A stretch of 64,000 nucleotides of DNA from Cryptomeria japonica (taxonomy: Eukaryota > Streptophyta > Pinopsida > Cupressales > Cupressaceae): the NCBI RefSeq assembly GCF_030272615.1, contig NC_081408.1, positions 302,967,450 through 303,031,449 on the forward strand, written 5' to 3'. Both the position numbers and the translations under genes were made by a program. Shown here one piece after another: positions 24,073 to 34,600 of this stretch (positions within the stretch are counted from its first letter, which is position 1; each line of letters begins with the position of its first letter). The notes beneath the pieces were generated by a model. The model was not told the DNA's origin, ran no database searches, and was given only the letters and a program-made list of their open reading frames with translations.

Positions 24073-24609
24073 TGTCACAACCCTCCTTTATCACCTTTTT
24101 TGATTTAAATACAAAACTTATTTATATTCTTTGGATGAATTATTGAATGAATATTGTAAGGAAATAAAATTAATAAACCACACACTCATGGAAAATGCAT
24201 ATATATTTTAAATTAGTTATTTAATTTCCCTCACCCAAATTAAGGCACATGTTGTAGGAGGAATAAGAAGCTTCTAGAGGCTTCTCCACCTCCTTGCATG
24301 TAACTCCTCCCACTAAGCCCAATTAATTTGCATGGAGGCCAAATTAGGAGAGAATCTCTTTTTTTTTCAATTAATAATTAGGTAGTGGGAATTTGAAATT
24401 TCTTTTATAAAATAGGTACAAGTTTCAAAAGAAAAGTTAGCTATTCCATAAGAAATTCTGCAATTTCTCCTTTGTAGTCCATTTTTCATTGCAGCCAAGG
24501 TTTTGTTGGGAGGATTTCTCTTCAATTTGGAGGATCAAGGAAGACTCTACACCATTTTGCAAGCATCCAGGTTCCTTCAAGCTTAGTTTTGTGCATCTTA
24601 TTCTTGTTG

Positions 24610-25030
24610 TAGATTAGATTAGATTAAAATATTTTATGAAAATGAAATTCATTTGTGAAATTAGTTTTCAGACTTTTATAAGAATTAGATTAAAATGTTT
24701 GATAAAAAAAAGTAGATTAAATTGTTGATTCATTGTTTAGATTCTTGATTTTTGGAGTAGATTAAAATGTTGATAAAAAAGTAAAATAAATTGTTGATTC
24801 ATTGTTTCAGATTTTGATAAAATTTAGTTTCAGATTTTGGAGTAGATTAAAATGTTTGATAAAAAGCAAGATAAATTGTTGATTCATTGTTTCAAATTTT
24901 TGATAAAATTTAGTTTCAGATTTTGGAATAGAATAAAATGTTTGAAAAAAAAAAAAAAAGTAGAACAAATTGTTGATTATTAATTTCAGATTCTTGATAA
25001 AAAGGAAGTAGATTAAATTTGCTTGATAAG
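24610..25030. repeat. AT-rich tandem repeat in S1
   Basis: Units with GTAGATTAAAATGTTTGATA and TTGTTGATTCATTGTTTC alternate about four to five times with spacing near 90-110 bp. Divergence and A-run length differ between units. Confidence 0.7.
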
Positions 25031-25655
25031 AATTAGATTCACTGTTTTTAAAAATTTAGATCCAAATTTAAATTGTCCCTCTTATTAAATTTTAGATTGA
25101 TTCTTGCTAATTGTTATCTAAATCTCATTTTCATTGTGATTATCTCCTCTGTATCTGGTTTTATAAATTTTCTGAAGAACAGAAAAGAAATTATTTGAAA
25201 ACAAGGATAAACTTCACTACAATTTTTCTCTCTGTAATCATTTAATGTGTATTCTTATTATTATTTTCTTTTTGACAACTCTCTGTGGATTGAACAGAGA
25301 GCTCACTGAAAATACCAGTTGAATAAATCCTCCTGGACTCTGAGAATAAATCCTGGAAACAAACAAATTTCCTGAGAAGACTGAGAATAACTCCCTTCCT
25401 GTAATGGCTGGATAAATCTCTCTCCCTCTCTCTCTCTGTGAATAAGATAAATATATAATAAAAGTCTGGATTCTGTAAAGAGACAAAATCAAGAAAAACT
25501 CAATTATTTACCTGATCTTACCTTCTTAAATAAATTATCCTTTGTAAAGAAATTTGAAACCATTTATATATATATATATATATACATATATATATAAATT
25601 CCAACGTTAATTCACAAACATTAATGTCATAACGTCAATTATCGCATTCACTACC

Positions 25656-25875
25656 GTGTTCAGCACAGACCCCGAGAATAACCATACGAACGTAGAATGG
25701 CGTTACCGTAAACCGGCAGGGTTAGTGGTACCCCCCCACTACCCTGCGGTCACTGCAAGTGGCCGCAGGGGAGTGGAGGGGACCACGTGGCCCCGTCAAC
25801 CCCTACGGGCCTGCACATGCAGGACCGCAGGGAGTGACGGGACCCGTGGTCCCCACCCCCGGTTCTATATATAAA
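25656..25875 (+). promoter_or_regulatory. GC-rich block and TATA box in S1
   Basis: About 200 bp of strongly GC-rich DNA interrupts the AT-rich LTR. It holds a CACGTG G-box core at 25784-25789 and repeated GACC(A)CGTGG-type elements (25781, 25840). It ends right before TATATATAAA at 25866-25875. This arrangement suggests the promoter (U3/R edge) of the LTR. The frame covering it (25656-25874) has no gene-like composition beyond the GC bias. Confidence 0.5.
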
Positions 25876-27349
25876 CAATTAAAACAAGGTTCGGCCATGG
25901 GGAAATTTCGATGGAAGTTTTAAATGTTGGTTTAAAATTTAAGTTATTTTGTGTATCGTTTTAAATTAAAGTTAAATTAATTTTTTGGTTATGTACATTT
26001 GTTTAGTTAAATTTAATTTCCTTAAAATTAACAAAAGTTGAATTCAATGTATTATTTCAATTCCTTAGAGAAATGAATGGATTATTGACCCATGATTTTG
26101 GAGAAAAGTAAAGTCTCATTATTATTCAATTTGGTCACTCATTTTGTAACCTTATAACTAATTAAGTCTTGCGATAAGAGAAAACATTTCTACATTTTGT
26201 ATGTAAATGACGTTACTTTTGCATGGCATTATGATTATTTCGTATCCCTTATTTTCATGCAATTACTCACAATTATCATTACCATGCCAATATATGTATT
26301 AATCCAATTAATTGTAGAATAATGATATTCTTTTTTTCAAATAGTATTTAAGGTTTAAATTATGTACATCCATTTCATAATTATATTCAAGCATGATGTT
26401 AGTTTAGAAAACTAAACAAATGGAGTTGGAAAACTAAAACTAGCAGCGTTCGGTATATACGGTGCCTCTGGGTCACGCTTACGGGTAATGTCGTCGTGTT
26501 GAACTACTGCACTTAACGCCTAATAAAGCTGCATTAACGACGTCTGTGGCATCGTCCCTATAAATCGTCGGGGAGTAATAAGGGACATTTGGAAGTTAAA
26601 AAAAAACCAAGGGGCGGGTAATCCCTCTTGGATCGATAATTTAAATAAGATAACTTTTAATTGAATTCCACATCCGTTGAGATAAACCATAGTAAACCCC
26701 TCTTAGGGATGGTCAAGTTAAGAGCTCTCGTGAAATTTACTTTATTTATTTATTTATTTATTCACCTCGAAGGGATATTGGTGATTTGAAATTTGGGTGA
26801 CGCTCATGATAAGAATTAGGTTCTAGTTATTTTGTTTAGGCCACAAGCAATAGGCCATCTTGAGCCTTCGCTTAAGTGCTACCTTCGTGGGTAGCAACCG
26901 CAGAGAAACTGTCTGGGACACTGACCCTAGAAAGGGTTGCGTACCCACAAAATTAGTTTACATCAAACCATAGATTAGAAAATAGAACTACATACTTTAC
27001 GCCTTGATCCCGCGCCGAAGCGGGTATGTAGGCAGTCTTGGGATGGAGTTGTCCCTCGTACTCAGGCGTTCGTGGGTGGGGTCTAGGCTTGGTTGAGTAA
27101 GAATCCTATTAGAAAGATAAGATAATCAAACTTAATTCAATGCATACTCGGAAGGAATCCCGTATGGATTCGCTTGACTTCCCGAGGCTTTAAGCCAAAT
27201 TCCGAGGCGGAATTCAAGCTTGTATTATTTTCTTATTACTCCTAAGGACGGCGACCTCGGTGCATTCTTGTTAGAAGAATGTAGTACTTAGTGAGTGGCT
27301 CAGGACCCGAATGGTCCCGATGAGTCTAAGTCTCTGGCCAGAGCATTTC

Positions 27350-27510
27350 CTATCCCATTTGGATGGATGCCTACCCCGTATGGGTAGATGCCTATCCCGT
27401 AATGGGTAGATGGAATTACGTCCCGTATGGACAATTGCCTAACCCGTATGGTTAGAAGCTCATCCCAAATGGATGAATGCCCAATCCTATTTGGATGGAT
27501 GCCCAGAGTA
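27350..27510. repeat. palindromic about 24-bp repeat array in S1
   Basis: About six units of the type GATGCCTACCCCGTATGGGTA. Each unit is an imperfect inverted repeat (CTACCC / GGGTAG). The longer array at 63546-63775 is the S2 counterpart. Confidence 0.8.
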
Positions 27511-27593
27511 TGCAAATGAATAAAACATAATAAAGAAAAAATATATATATACTCATTTTTGTTGGATGAATCATGGTGGGTTATTACAAAATA

Positions 27594-28614
27594 TCTATTC
27601 CTCCTTTGTTAATCATGCATCCCTCAAAAATTATCCCTTTACATTTGTTGCAAGATATCTCTTTTACAATTATCTCTTCCTTGCTTAAAGAATTGAAGCC
27701 TATTCAAGAGTCTTTCTTTCTAGCTTAGAATACACGCATTGTTGCTTTGCGAATATCTCCCTAGTGTTGAAGGTGGGTATCCTTGTTTATATCTACCTTA
27801 AGACATCAACATAGGACTATGTTGACATCTTAAGGGAGATGACATATATGTAGCCTCCTACTTCTATTTTCAACTATCAATTACCAATTTGGGATTATTG
27901 CATCCTCATGCTTCATCCTCATTTTGGACATCATATGTCTTATACAAGGTACACATGCTCGAAACTAGATAAAACAAACTCTTATATGAGATGTTATCAA
28001 AACCATATATATTTATTTTCATGTCTTATATAGGTTGTTGCATGCTCTAAACTAGACAAAACAAAGTCTTATACAAGATGCTTAACTCCTAAAACCAAAC
28101 AGAAACATACGTAGTAGGTGAGTGGAACTAAAAAAACACAACTAGAATATTTAAATTCTCCTTCCCAACATGGATCACCAAGCATAATGCAACTTGATAG
28201 CCCATGACATCCATGTCCTTCTCTTTATCTTCCCCATGAGCTCATAGTTTTGCTTGTGTTGGATCATGGTTTATTATGTTTTCAATTTGTGTACGTCCTT
28301 GTTATTTCTATAAGTCCACTTGTGCTCTTGCAATAACATACTAAGAATGATATTAATGATTGGGATATTTTGATTATTGAGGCCTCTTCAACTAGTTTAA
28401 TTGGAGCTTTGTGTTTTAGTACTAACTTTGTTTTCTTTTGTTTATATTTGAAGGTTACTTACATGGATTGATATGATCATATGCTTGGGGGCTTGATCAT
28501 CTCTCAAAATTATCCTATCCCTAGTTTTTCTCGCTCTCAGATGCTCTATCTCTCCATTTCTACTTTACTGAGAGTATGACCATAAGATCATATTCCACTA
28601 AAGTGGGGGAGAAA
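27594..28614 (+). other. G1 3' internal region and polypurine tract
   Basis: Noncoding continuation of G1 after S1. AAAGTGGGGGAGAAA (28600-28614) directly precedes the 3' LTR and is the likely plus-strand primer. A similar GCTTGGGGGCTTGATC lies at 28482-28497. Confidence 0.6.
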
Positions 28615-29337
28615 TATAGCATCAAAACTTGTATACCTTTATTAGTGTGTCCAATTTCACACTCTCCTAGCACCTACTTTAGTCTTTCCCTTTCCTCTAT
28701 GCATTATAGGACCTTTATTGATTTAAATTAATCTTATGGGTCTTATTCCACTTTATTACATAATCACACTCTTATTTGGGCCCTTAATTCTAGATTCACC
28801 CTTTATTAGTTTATCCTGATTCATCTTTAATCTCACCTTAATTTCATCTCTCAAAGCATATTTTGCATATCTACACATATTGGTTTGAGCCACCAAGATG
28901 GATTGAACATTAGAATCATGATATCTTGCATCCATAGAAAATTAGAAAAAAATTTATAGGACCATGGTGACCCACTACTTAGTCCCAAAAAAATTTCCCC
29001 AAATTTCGAGAGAATAATAAGGCAATCTTACCCTATCCAAATACCACTCCATGCAAAAATATATCAATTATACATTAGCCAAATGATGTTTTTAATTATT
29101 AAATCCTTATATAATACACCCCTCTCAATTTATTTTCATAATCTTATCTTATGCTAGCATTATCATCAATTCAAAATCAATTCTTCTTCCTCAAGAGCAA
29201 ATCTAAGTCAAGAAGCAGTAAACTACATCAAGACATCTTCATGTTATGATTTCATGATGGATTTTATGTGATTTGTCATCTTATTGCATCAACACATAAA
29301 GGAATTATCCTAAAATCATTGCATCACCTATTGAAAG
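28615..29337 (+). repeat. G1 3' LTR, left part
   Basis: It begins TATAGCATCAAAAC (TG end mutated to TA) after the purine tract. It aligns to the 5' LTR up to CATTGCATCACCTATT, where G3 is inserted. The last five bases, GAAAG, are the target-site copy for G3. Confidence 0.8.
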
Positions 29338-32073
29338 TGTTGGTGTCCAAAACCACAGATTGGAAAACTTAAAGATTTGCCAAGCCCTTAACTGATCCAA
29401 CTAGCCTTGGCCAACGAACAGGGATGGTCAATGACAAAATCCCTCTGCACTTAAGGCTCCACTGAACCTAGGTGGGTATACCTCTCCCTCTCAAGAACAA
29501 AAAGAGTTATTTAAAGTGGATTTAAGCTTTATGGTTAGCAAATGCAAAATTGGCAAATGATTGTTCTACAATTATGCTTTATTATGTTCTTTAAGTGAAT
29601 GCTTTTGAAAAGAAATGAAAATGATTATGATTGTATATTAAGAATAAGATGCTTTCAGGACTTAAAAGAAATATGCAAAGATCAGATCATATAGGGTTTG
29701 GGAAGAATGTTTCTCTATCAAGGACCTTAAATGCATAACAAACCAGGACCTTAAAAGATAAATAATAGACCAGTGCCTCTATCCAGGGATATTTATGACA
29801 CTTTGTGGACAAGAGATCTTATCAACTCTAGAGACAATATTAATCATCAACTATGAAGGTTTCAGTATGTGTTACACAAACAATGAAAACTCAATCTCAC
29901 ATTTAATGTAACAACATGTGATGGAACATCATAGCAAATCATATGACAGATTTATCAAGCGGACAAAGATAACTCATCAACACAAAAGTATGCACAATAT
30001 TTAGAAAAGAAACAACAAGCCTTGTATATTAATCTTTAGGAAATGATTGGATACATAAGTTGCACTTGAAGATACTTCATTATAGTCTATTTTCACAAAA
30101 AGATACTTCTTCTTCCTATAGACTTCCCTAATACATATAACTTGCAGTCCTTCCTAGCATTTTCCCCCTAAGTATGTTAATCAAAAAACATATATGAAAG
30201 GACACACCCTTTCATTCATAGAAGAGAAAGCTACAGAAAGTTACATCCCAAAGGACACACTCTTTGGTTTAATAATTAATTACAAATGAGAATCCTTAAA
30301 ATACTAAATGATACTTAAATCATGTATCTTTTATTCTCCACCTTGATAAAATTCCTCAGCAAATATCCATCATCTTATCATTATCTATTGCACACAAGAT
30401 AAGCCAATCAAATTCCTTGATTTGAAAATCAAACATATTCCACCTTAGCTTTTAGTTTGGAAGTCAATAATATTTATATAAGTACTTGTTTAAAATAATT
30501 TAATAAAACCAAAGTATTTTCTTTATTTTAAGAAAATAATGTGCAAATATAACATTCATTGACATAAGATAATAATTTACCCTAAAAATATTGTTATATC
30601 AAATAAAATAAAATAAAATAAAATAAAATACTTCCCTTTATAATGATATCCGTGAATCAGTATTATTCTTTTGGCCAAACTTCCTCCCTTGGTGAGCTGT
30701 TCACAGGTCTTATTGATTCTATAGTTTCATCAATACTTTTTATTTTATCAAAGGGACCACTTCTGATTTCTTTGATGTGCTTTATGTCGATGAAACTAAT
30801 GCTTTGAATGAATCCTTTTAGAGATATAAAGTGGCCAAGGTTTGCTCGATAAGTCACTTTTTGAATTTGATGACATGCCACCTGACTACCAGCTCATCAC
30901 CATCAGTCTACCACCTCAACACCGCTGGTCTACCACCTCAGCACCACCGGTCTACCACCTTAGCACTGCTGGACCCACCATTTCACTTTGTTTTCTCTTT
31001 GTTGTCGATCCATGATAGGTATCTATCGTGCACTTTCCCATTGCAGAATAGTGACAGCCATCGGATCTCTTTCAACTTGCTCACTCTTTATCTCTTTGTC
31101 CATCTATGACATGTGTCAGCCTTCGGTTTGCTCATAGATCCACTTGTTCGCCACCTAGACGTGCCATCTGGACCTGCCATTTGACTTGGGCCCACCTTGT
31201 CACCAAGTCGTGATGGGTAACTGATAAGCATTTTCCCATCGCGTTATGGCAATGACCGCTGATCCACCTTCAACCTGCTCGATCGTTAAATCACCTTTTC
31301 TACATGTGCTTTGTCGTTGATCCGTGATAGGTATCTGTCGTGCACTTTCCCATTGCGGTATAGCGACCACCATTGGATCATCCACCTGACCATCAGATCT
31401 TCCTGACTTGCTCAATCTTTAGCCTCCATCTTTGCTAGTCTTTCATAAAAGTTTGGTTGCCTCAAGATGCATGTCTGCATGTGTGGGGTCCACTGGGTTC
31501 AACCTTCTTCACACCAAAAGCCATTTGTCTTAAAATGGTTATCATGTGAGTCACTTTGGACTTAAATGTTAAAAGAGCTTATCCCACAAACAATGTGGGA
31601 TAAAGGCTTTCCCTCTTTTGGTCAGCTCCATTTTCTTCAATAATTCTCCTACAAAACAATTTACTAATATCTGACCAGAAAGATCTAAATTTAGAATTGC
31701 ATATTGTAAATTTGGATAAGTTGTATTTAGATCTGCGTTTAGAAAACATATCAAATAACCTCATATGAATCTGAAATTTGAAATGTAGGTCCTCGGATAT
31801 ACATGAAATACAAAGGAATAATTAATTTGACCTGATAGTGTTGAGATGAAAAACAATTATGGTTCGAAAAGGTATACTTGGCTTGATTCCAGAATTTGTG
31901 AAACATATACATACCTCGAGCTGACCTCTTGATGGATGCATCAGACTTGGTCTTTGAAAGTTAGAATTGAATGAACCTACTTGATTATAGATGTTACACA
32001 TGATTGAACATAGAAATATGCTTTTTGGCATGAATCTGAAACTCTAAAATTTAAAAATTTTAGGGTTCCAATA
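29338..32073 (-). repeat. G3 3' LTR
   Basis: The left LTR matches 34601-37277 over its length. It contains (AAAAT)n at 30602-30632, longer than in the other LTR, and three to four copies of a CGGTCTACCACCTCAGCAC-like unit near 30885-30970. Its inner end is decayed (AATA for AACA). Confidence 0.85.
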
Positions 32074-32222
32074 GTGGCTCTTTCTAGGGACGTATGATCC
32101 ATGTGAGCATAGTGAGATATCAACTATCTTTGGATAAGCATACCAAAATGAAAATTGAAAACATATAATAGAAAACAAGAGAAAAACTATATTACTATAA
32201 TACAAGAAATACTCCCTGATCA

Positions 32223-32510
32223 TCAAGAGAAGAAATGCTTGAGGTATTGAGTATGGACTGGGAATTTCGGCAATTCACCATCAGTACCTTGCAAGTAATA
32301 TGAGTTTTCTCCACCCTTTTCAAAGATGATATAAGGTCCTAACCAGAGTGCATCAAATTTTCCATGTTTTCCTTTGTCTTGGTCTTTGGCTTTCCATTTG
32401 AGTACCCATTCTCTTCTGTAAACCATTGTCCGAATTAAATTGGGTGACCCTAGGCCCCCCAAAAATTGATATTACTTTTTCCCTTTGTCAAATACTTGAC
32501 TCTAGTTCTA
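32223..32510 (-). pseudogene. G3 integrase C-terminal tail
   Basis: The minus-strand frame contains VLKWKAKDQDKGKHGKFDAL and WLGPYIIFEKG, followed by LPKFPVHTQYLKHFF. This is the well-known C-terminal end of gypsy integrases (GKF-x-x-LW-x-GPY). Nothing of the catalytic core is present upstream. It marks the right edge of an internal deletion that removed protease to integrase core. Confidence 0.8.
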
Positions 32511-32783
32511 TAACCATGTGAACTTTTTGAATATATTACTCTCACTTCCCTCAACATTTATAATCCTCTTCTCTATTTTATCACATTTCTCACAAACGCA
32601 TTTCATTAATATTACTTGGTTTACAAATAAGTAATTACACTCACATCTTGGTGCAAATTGTGTTTTATCATTTTTAACCTTATACTCATCTTTCCATTGT
32701 TCTTTGCATTCAAATGAAAACCCTAATGTTTCATTATATGCCTCCTTTCTTGAAGAAAATAAATGAACCTCACTACTCTGCAC
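32508..32783 (-). CDS. G3 unassigned Cys-containing frame
   Basis: A 91-residue frame (MQSSEVHLFSSRKEAYNE at its start) includes CECNYLFVNQ followed by CVCEKC, a cluster of five Cys that might bind a metal. I recognise no family. It lies between the acidic frame and the integrase tail, in a different frame from the acidic one. It may be part of the same decayed polyprotein. Confidence 0.35.
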   Translation of the reverse strand: MQSSEVHLFSSRKEAYNETLGFSFECKEQWKDEYKVKNDKTQFAPRCECNYLFVNQVILMKCVCEKCDKIEKRIINVEGSESNIFKKFTWL

Positions 32784-32997
32784 AACCCTTGTTGTAGCAT
32801 TCTAAATGCTTCACTCCTCCCTGATTGTAATCTATATTTTTTATTTTTACCATCTCTTTATTTTGACAAAATATTCCATTTCCTTTAACTAGGAAAATAG
32901 GGCACACATAGGAACCCTTTTCACATATCATTTTATCAGAGTGAAAAATTAAAAAAAAATTGACATTATTTTTGAGAGAGAACCTTTGTGGTAGATT

Positions 32998-33459
32998 TTA
33001 TTTATAATTCCCTTCTCTTAGAGTATTATCCAAACCTTGAGGAAATACTTCACTTTTATCATATAATAGATTTGGGTATATATTATCCTCATGACTATTT
33101 TGCAAAAATATTTCATCCTTCTTACCATGTAGTATTGTCATGTTATCTCTTATGGTCTCTGTGTATACTACTTTTGCACAATTATTTTCATGCATATTTT
33201 CTTCTACTTCTCCACACAATGGATGAGTATAAAAGTTATTCATACCTTCATAAAAAATCTTCTGTGGTTGATCACATGCTTTATTGTTTGGAATAATGTC
33301 TTCACAAATGTCCTCTATAAAGACGTCCTCCTGTGCATAAAATTTATGTATATCTATTTCACAAAATGGATTAGAAAAGAATTCATATCTTGGAAACCTT
33401 TCTTCAATTTCCTCTAGAGATTTGTTGTACTGAAGATCTGAAAAACTATTTACAAGCAC
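32998..33459 (-). CDS. G3 unassigned acidic protein frame
   Basis: A 153-residue frame rich in Glu, Asp and Asn. It includes EEIEERFPRYEFFSNPF, then FYAQEDVFIEDICED, then NNKACDQPQKIF. It follows gag after a frameshift around 33460-33500 and probably continued it originally. I recognise no retroviral domain: it sits where protease and RT would be expected but resembles neither. No signal peptide or membrane segment is seen. Confidence 0.45.
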   Translation of the reverse strand: MLVNSFSDLQYNKSLEEIEERFPRYEFFSNPFCEIDIHKFYAQEDVFIEDICEDIIPNNKACDQPQKIFYEGMNNFYTHPLCGEVEENMHENNCAKVVYTETIRDNMTILHGKKDEIFLQNSHEDNIYPNLLYDKSEVFPQGLDNTLREGNYK

Positions 33460-34397
33460 ACATCCCCTATTATACTCATCACCATGTATGAATTCCTTTG
33501 AAATATTTTCCTGGGAATCATCACTTCATCAAATACACCCTGCATGTGCCTTAATCCATTAATATGTTTATTCTGAAACAAAATTGGACCATTTTTCTGA
33601 ATGTATTTTTGATATTCTATGTCTAATAATTTAGAAGTTTCTTCCACACTGAGAGATTCATCATTTTGATATTGCATATTGTCTATTTCCATATAGGTCA
33701 CATCAATAATGGAATCTTCTTCAATCTAATCCAAACTTACTTCTTCATCAGGGTCCTCTGTAAGTTTTATCCTGCATTCATTATCTTCTGCAATTATTTC
33801 ATCAAGTAGATACCTGATCAAATTATACAATAGAGAGTCATACCCTATCTTATGTATCTTTTTTAATAACTCATAAAATGGAGGCTTGAAATCTGAAGAT
33901 ATCTTTTGATAAACTTTGAACATCCTCATGAAGAAATCTACTGCAGATTCATTTTCTTGTCTTTTTATATATAAAAATTCATCTAAGAGGGACACATAGG
34001 ATTTTGCTTCCATAGTGTATTAGTGATCTTCCTCTATCTCATAGCGCATGCTTCCTTCTTCACCTGCATCATGAAATACATCAAGGAACCATTGCTCCAA
34101 CTCCCTCAATGATGAGATGCTTTGTGTAGGGAGTGATTCGTAAGCTTCTCTTGCATTATCCTTCAGTGTCCTAACGAATAGTTTCATCACATAATCTTTT
34201 GCATAAATCTCATAATCCTTTATGAATGTATAAAATACATCCAAATGATCAATTGTTGATTCATCATATTCCCCATGGAATTTTGGTACAAGCTGTGAAA
34301 GTTTAGGGAATAACTTGTTTGGAATACATTGAAAGCTACTGAGATCCAATAGCCTGATGCCATCTGGAATTAAAGGCTTTCTTTGAAACATTTTCAA
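33450..34397 (-). pseudogene. gag: G3 gag
   Basis: One frame from ATG 34397 runs to about 33450 with stops at 34020-34022 and near 33723. It contains the retrotransposon gag pattern: LVPKFHGEYDESTIDHL, then MKLFVRTLKDNAREAY, YESLPTQSISSLRELEQWF and, after the first stop, YVSLLDEFLYIKRQ and VDFFMRMFKVY (33870-33990). No zinc knuckle is visible. The C-terminal part becomes acidic (TEDPDEEVSLD). The protein would form the particle shell; the stops show that this copy is inactive. Confidence 0.8.
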
Positions 34398-34580
34398 AAA
34401 GGAAATTTTTCATCTCCCTCTAGGTATCTTCCACTAGTAGAGTCACCAATTGAAATAAAACTTCTTATTAGCTAGAGCGCCACCTCCTATGGAGGAAAAT
34501 TTACTTATTAAGCTCCTGGGTTCTTCCTTCCAGTAGACCACCTTAAATGAGATTCTAGAATTGATGTTTTATAGACAACT

Positions 34581-34600
34581 CCCAAGTAGAGTCACCAATC
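34581..34600 (-). other. G3 primer-binding site
   Basis: On the minus strand GATTGGTGACTCTACTTGGG follows the 5' LTR end. It resembles the tRNA-Arg-type site TGGCGACTCCACTGGGGA of Tat/Ogre gypsy elements, with C-to-T changes. A second partial copy (15 identical bases) is at 34436-34450. Confidence 0.65.

Larger units (their letters stand above)
24073..27588 (+). mobile_element. probable solo LTR S1 (3.5 kb), TSD AAATA
   Basis: It begins TGTCACAACCCTCC and ends GGGTTATTACA, flanked by AAATA at 24068-24072 and 27589-27593. It contains a (AT)-rich run, a GC-rich block with a TATA box, and a conserved part. That part includes TACTTTACGCCTTGATCC (26993-27010) and GGGTATGTAGGCAGTC (27022-27037), a signature I know from Tat/Ogre-type gypsy LTRs of plants. 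S2 is a second copy. No internal coding region or primer site is visible. Confidence 0.85.

Noticed and set aside
25656-25874. Frame of 72 codons in GC-rich DNA
   Set aside because: GC-rich sequence has few stops by chance; position just before a TATA box in an LTR fits regulatory DNA better.
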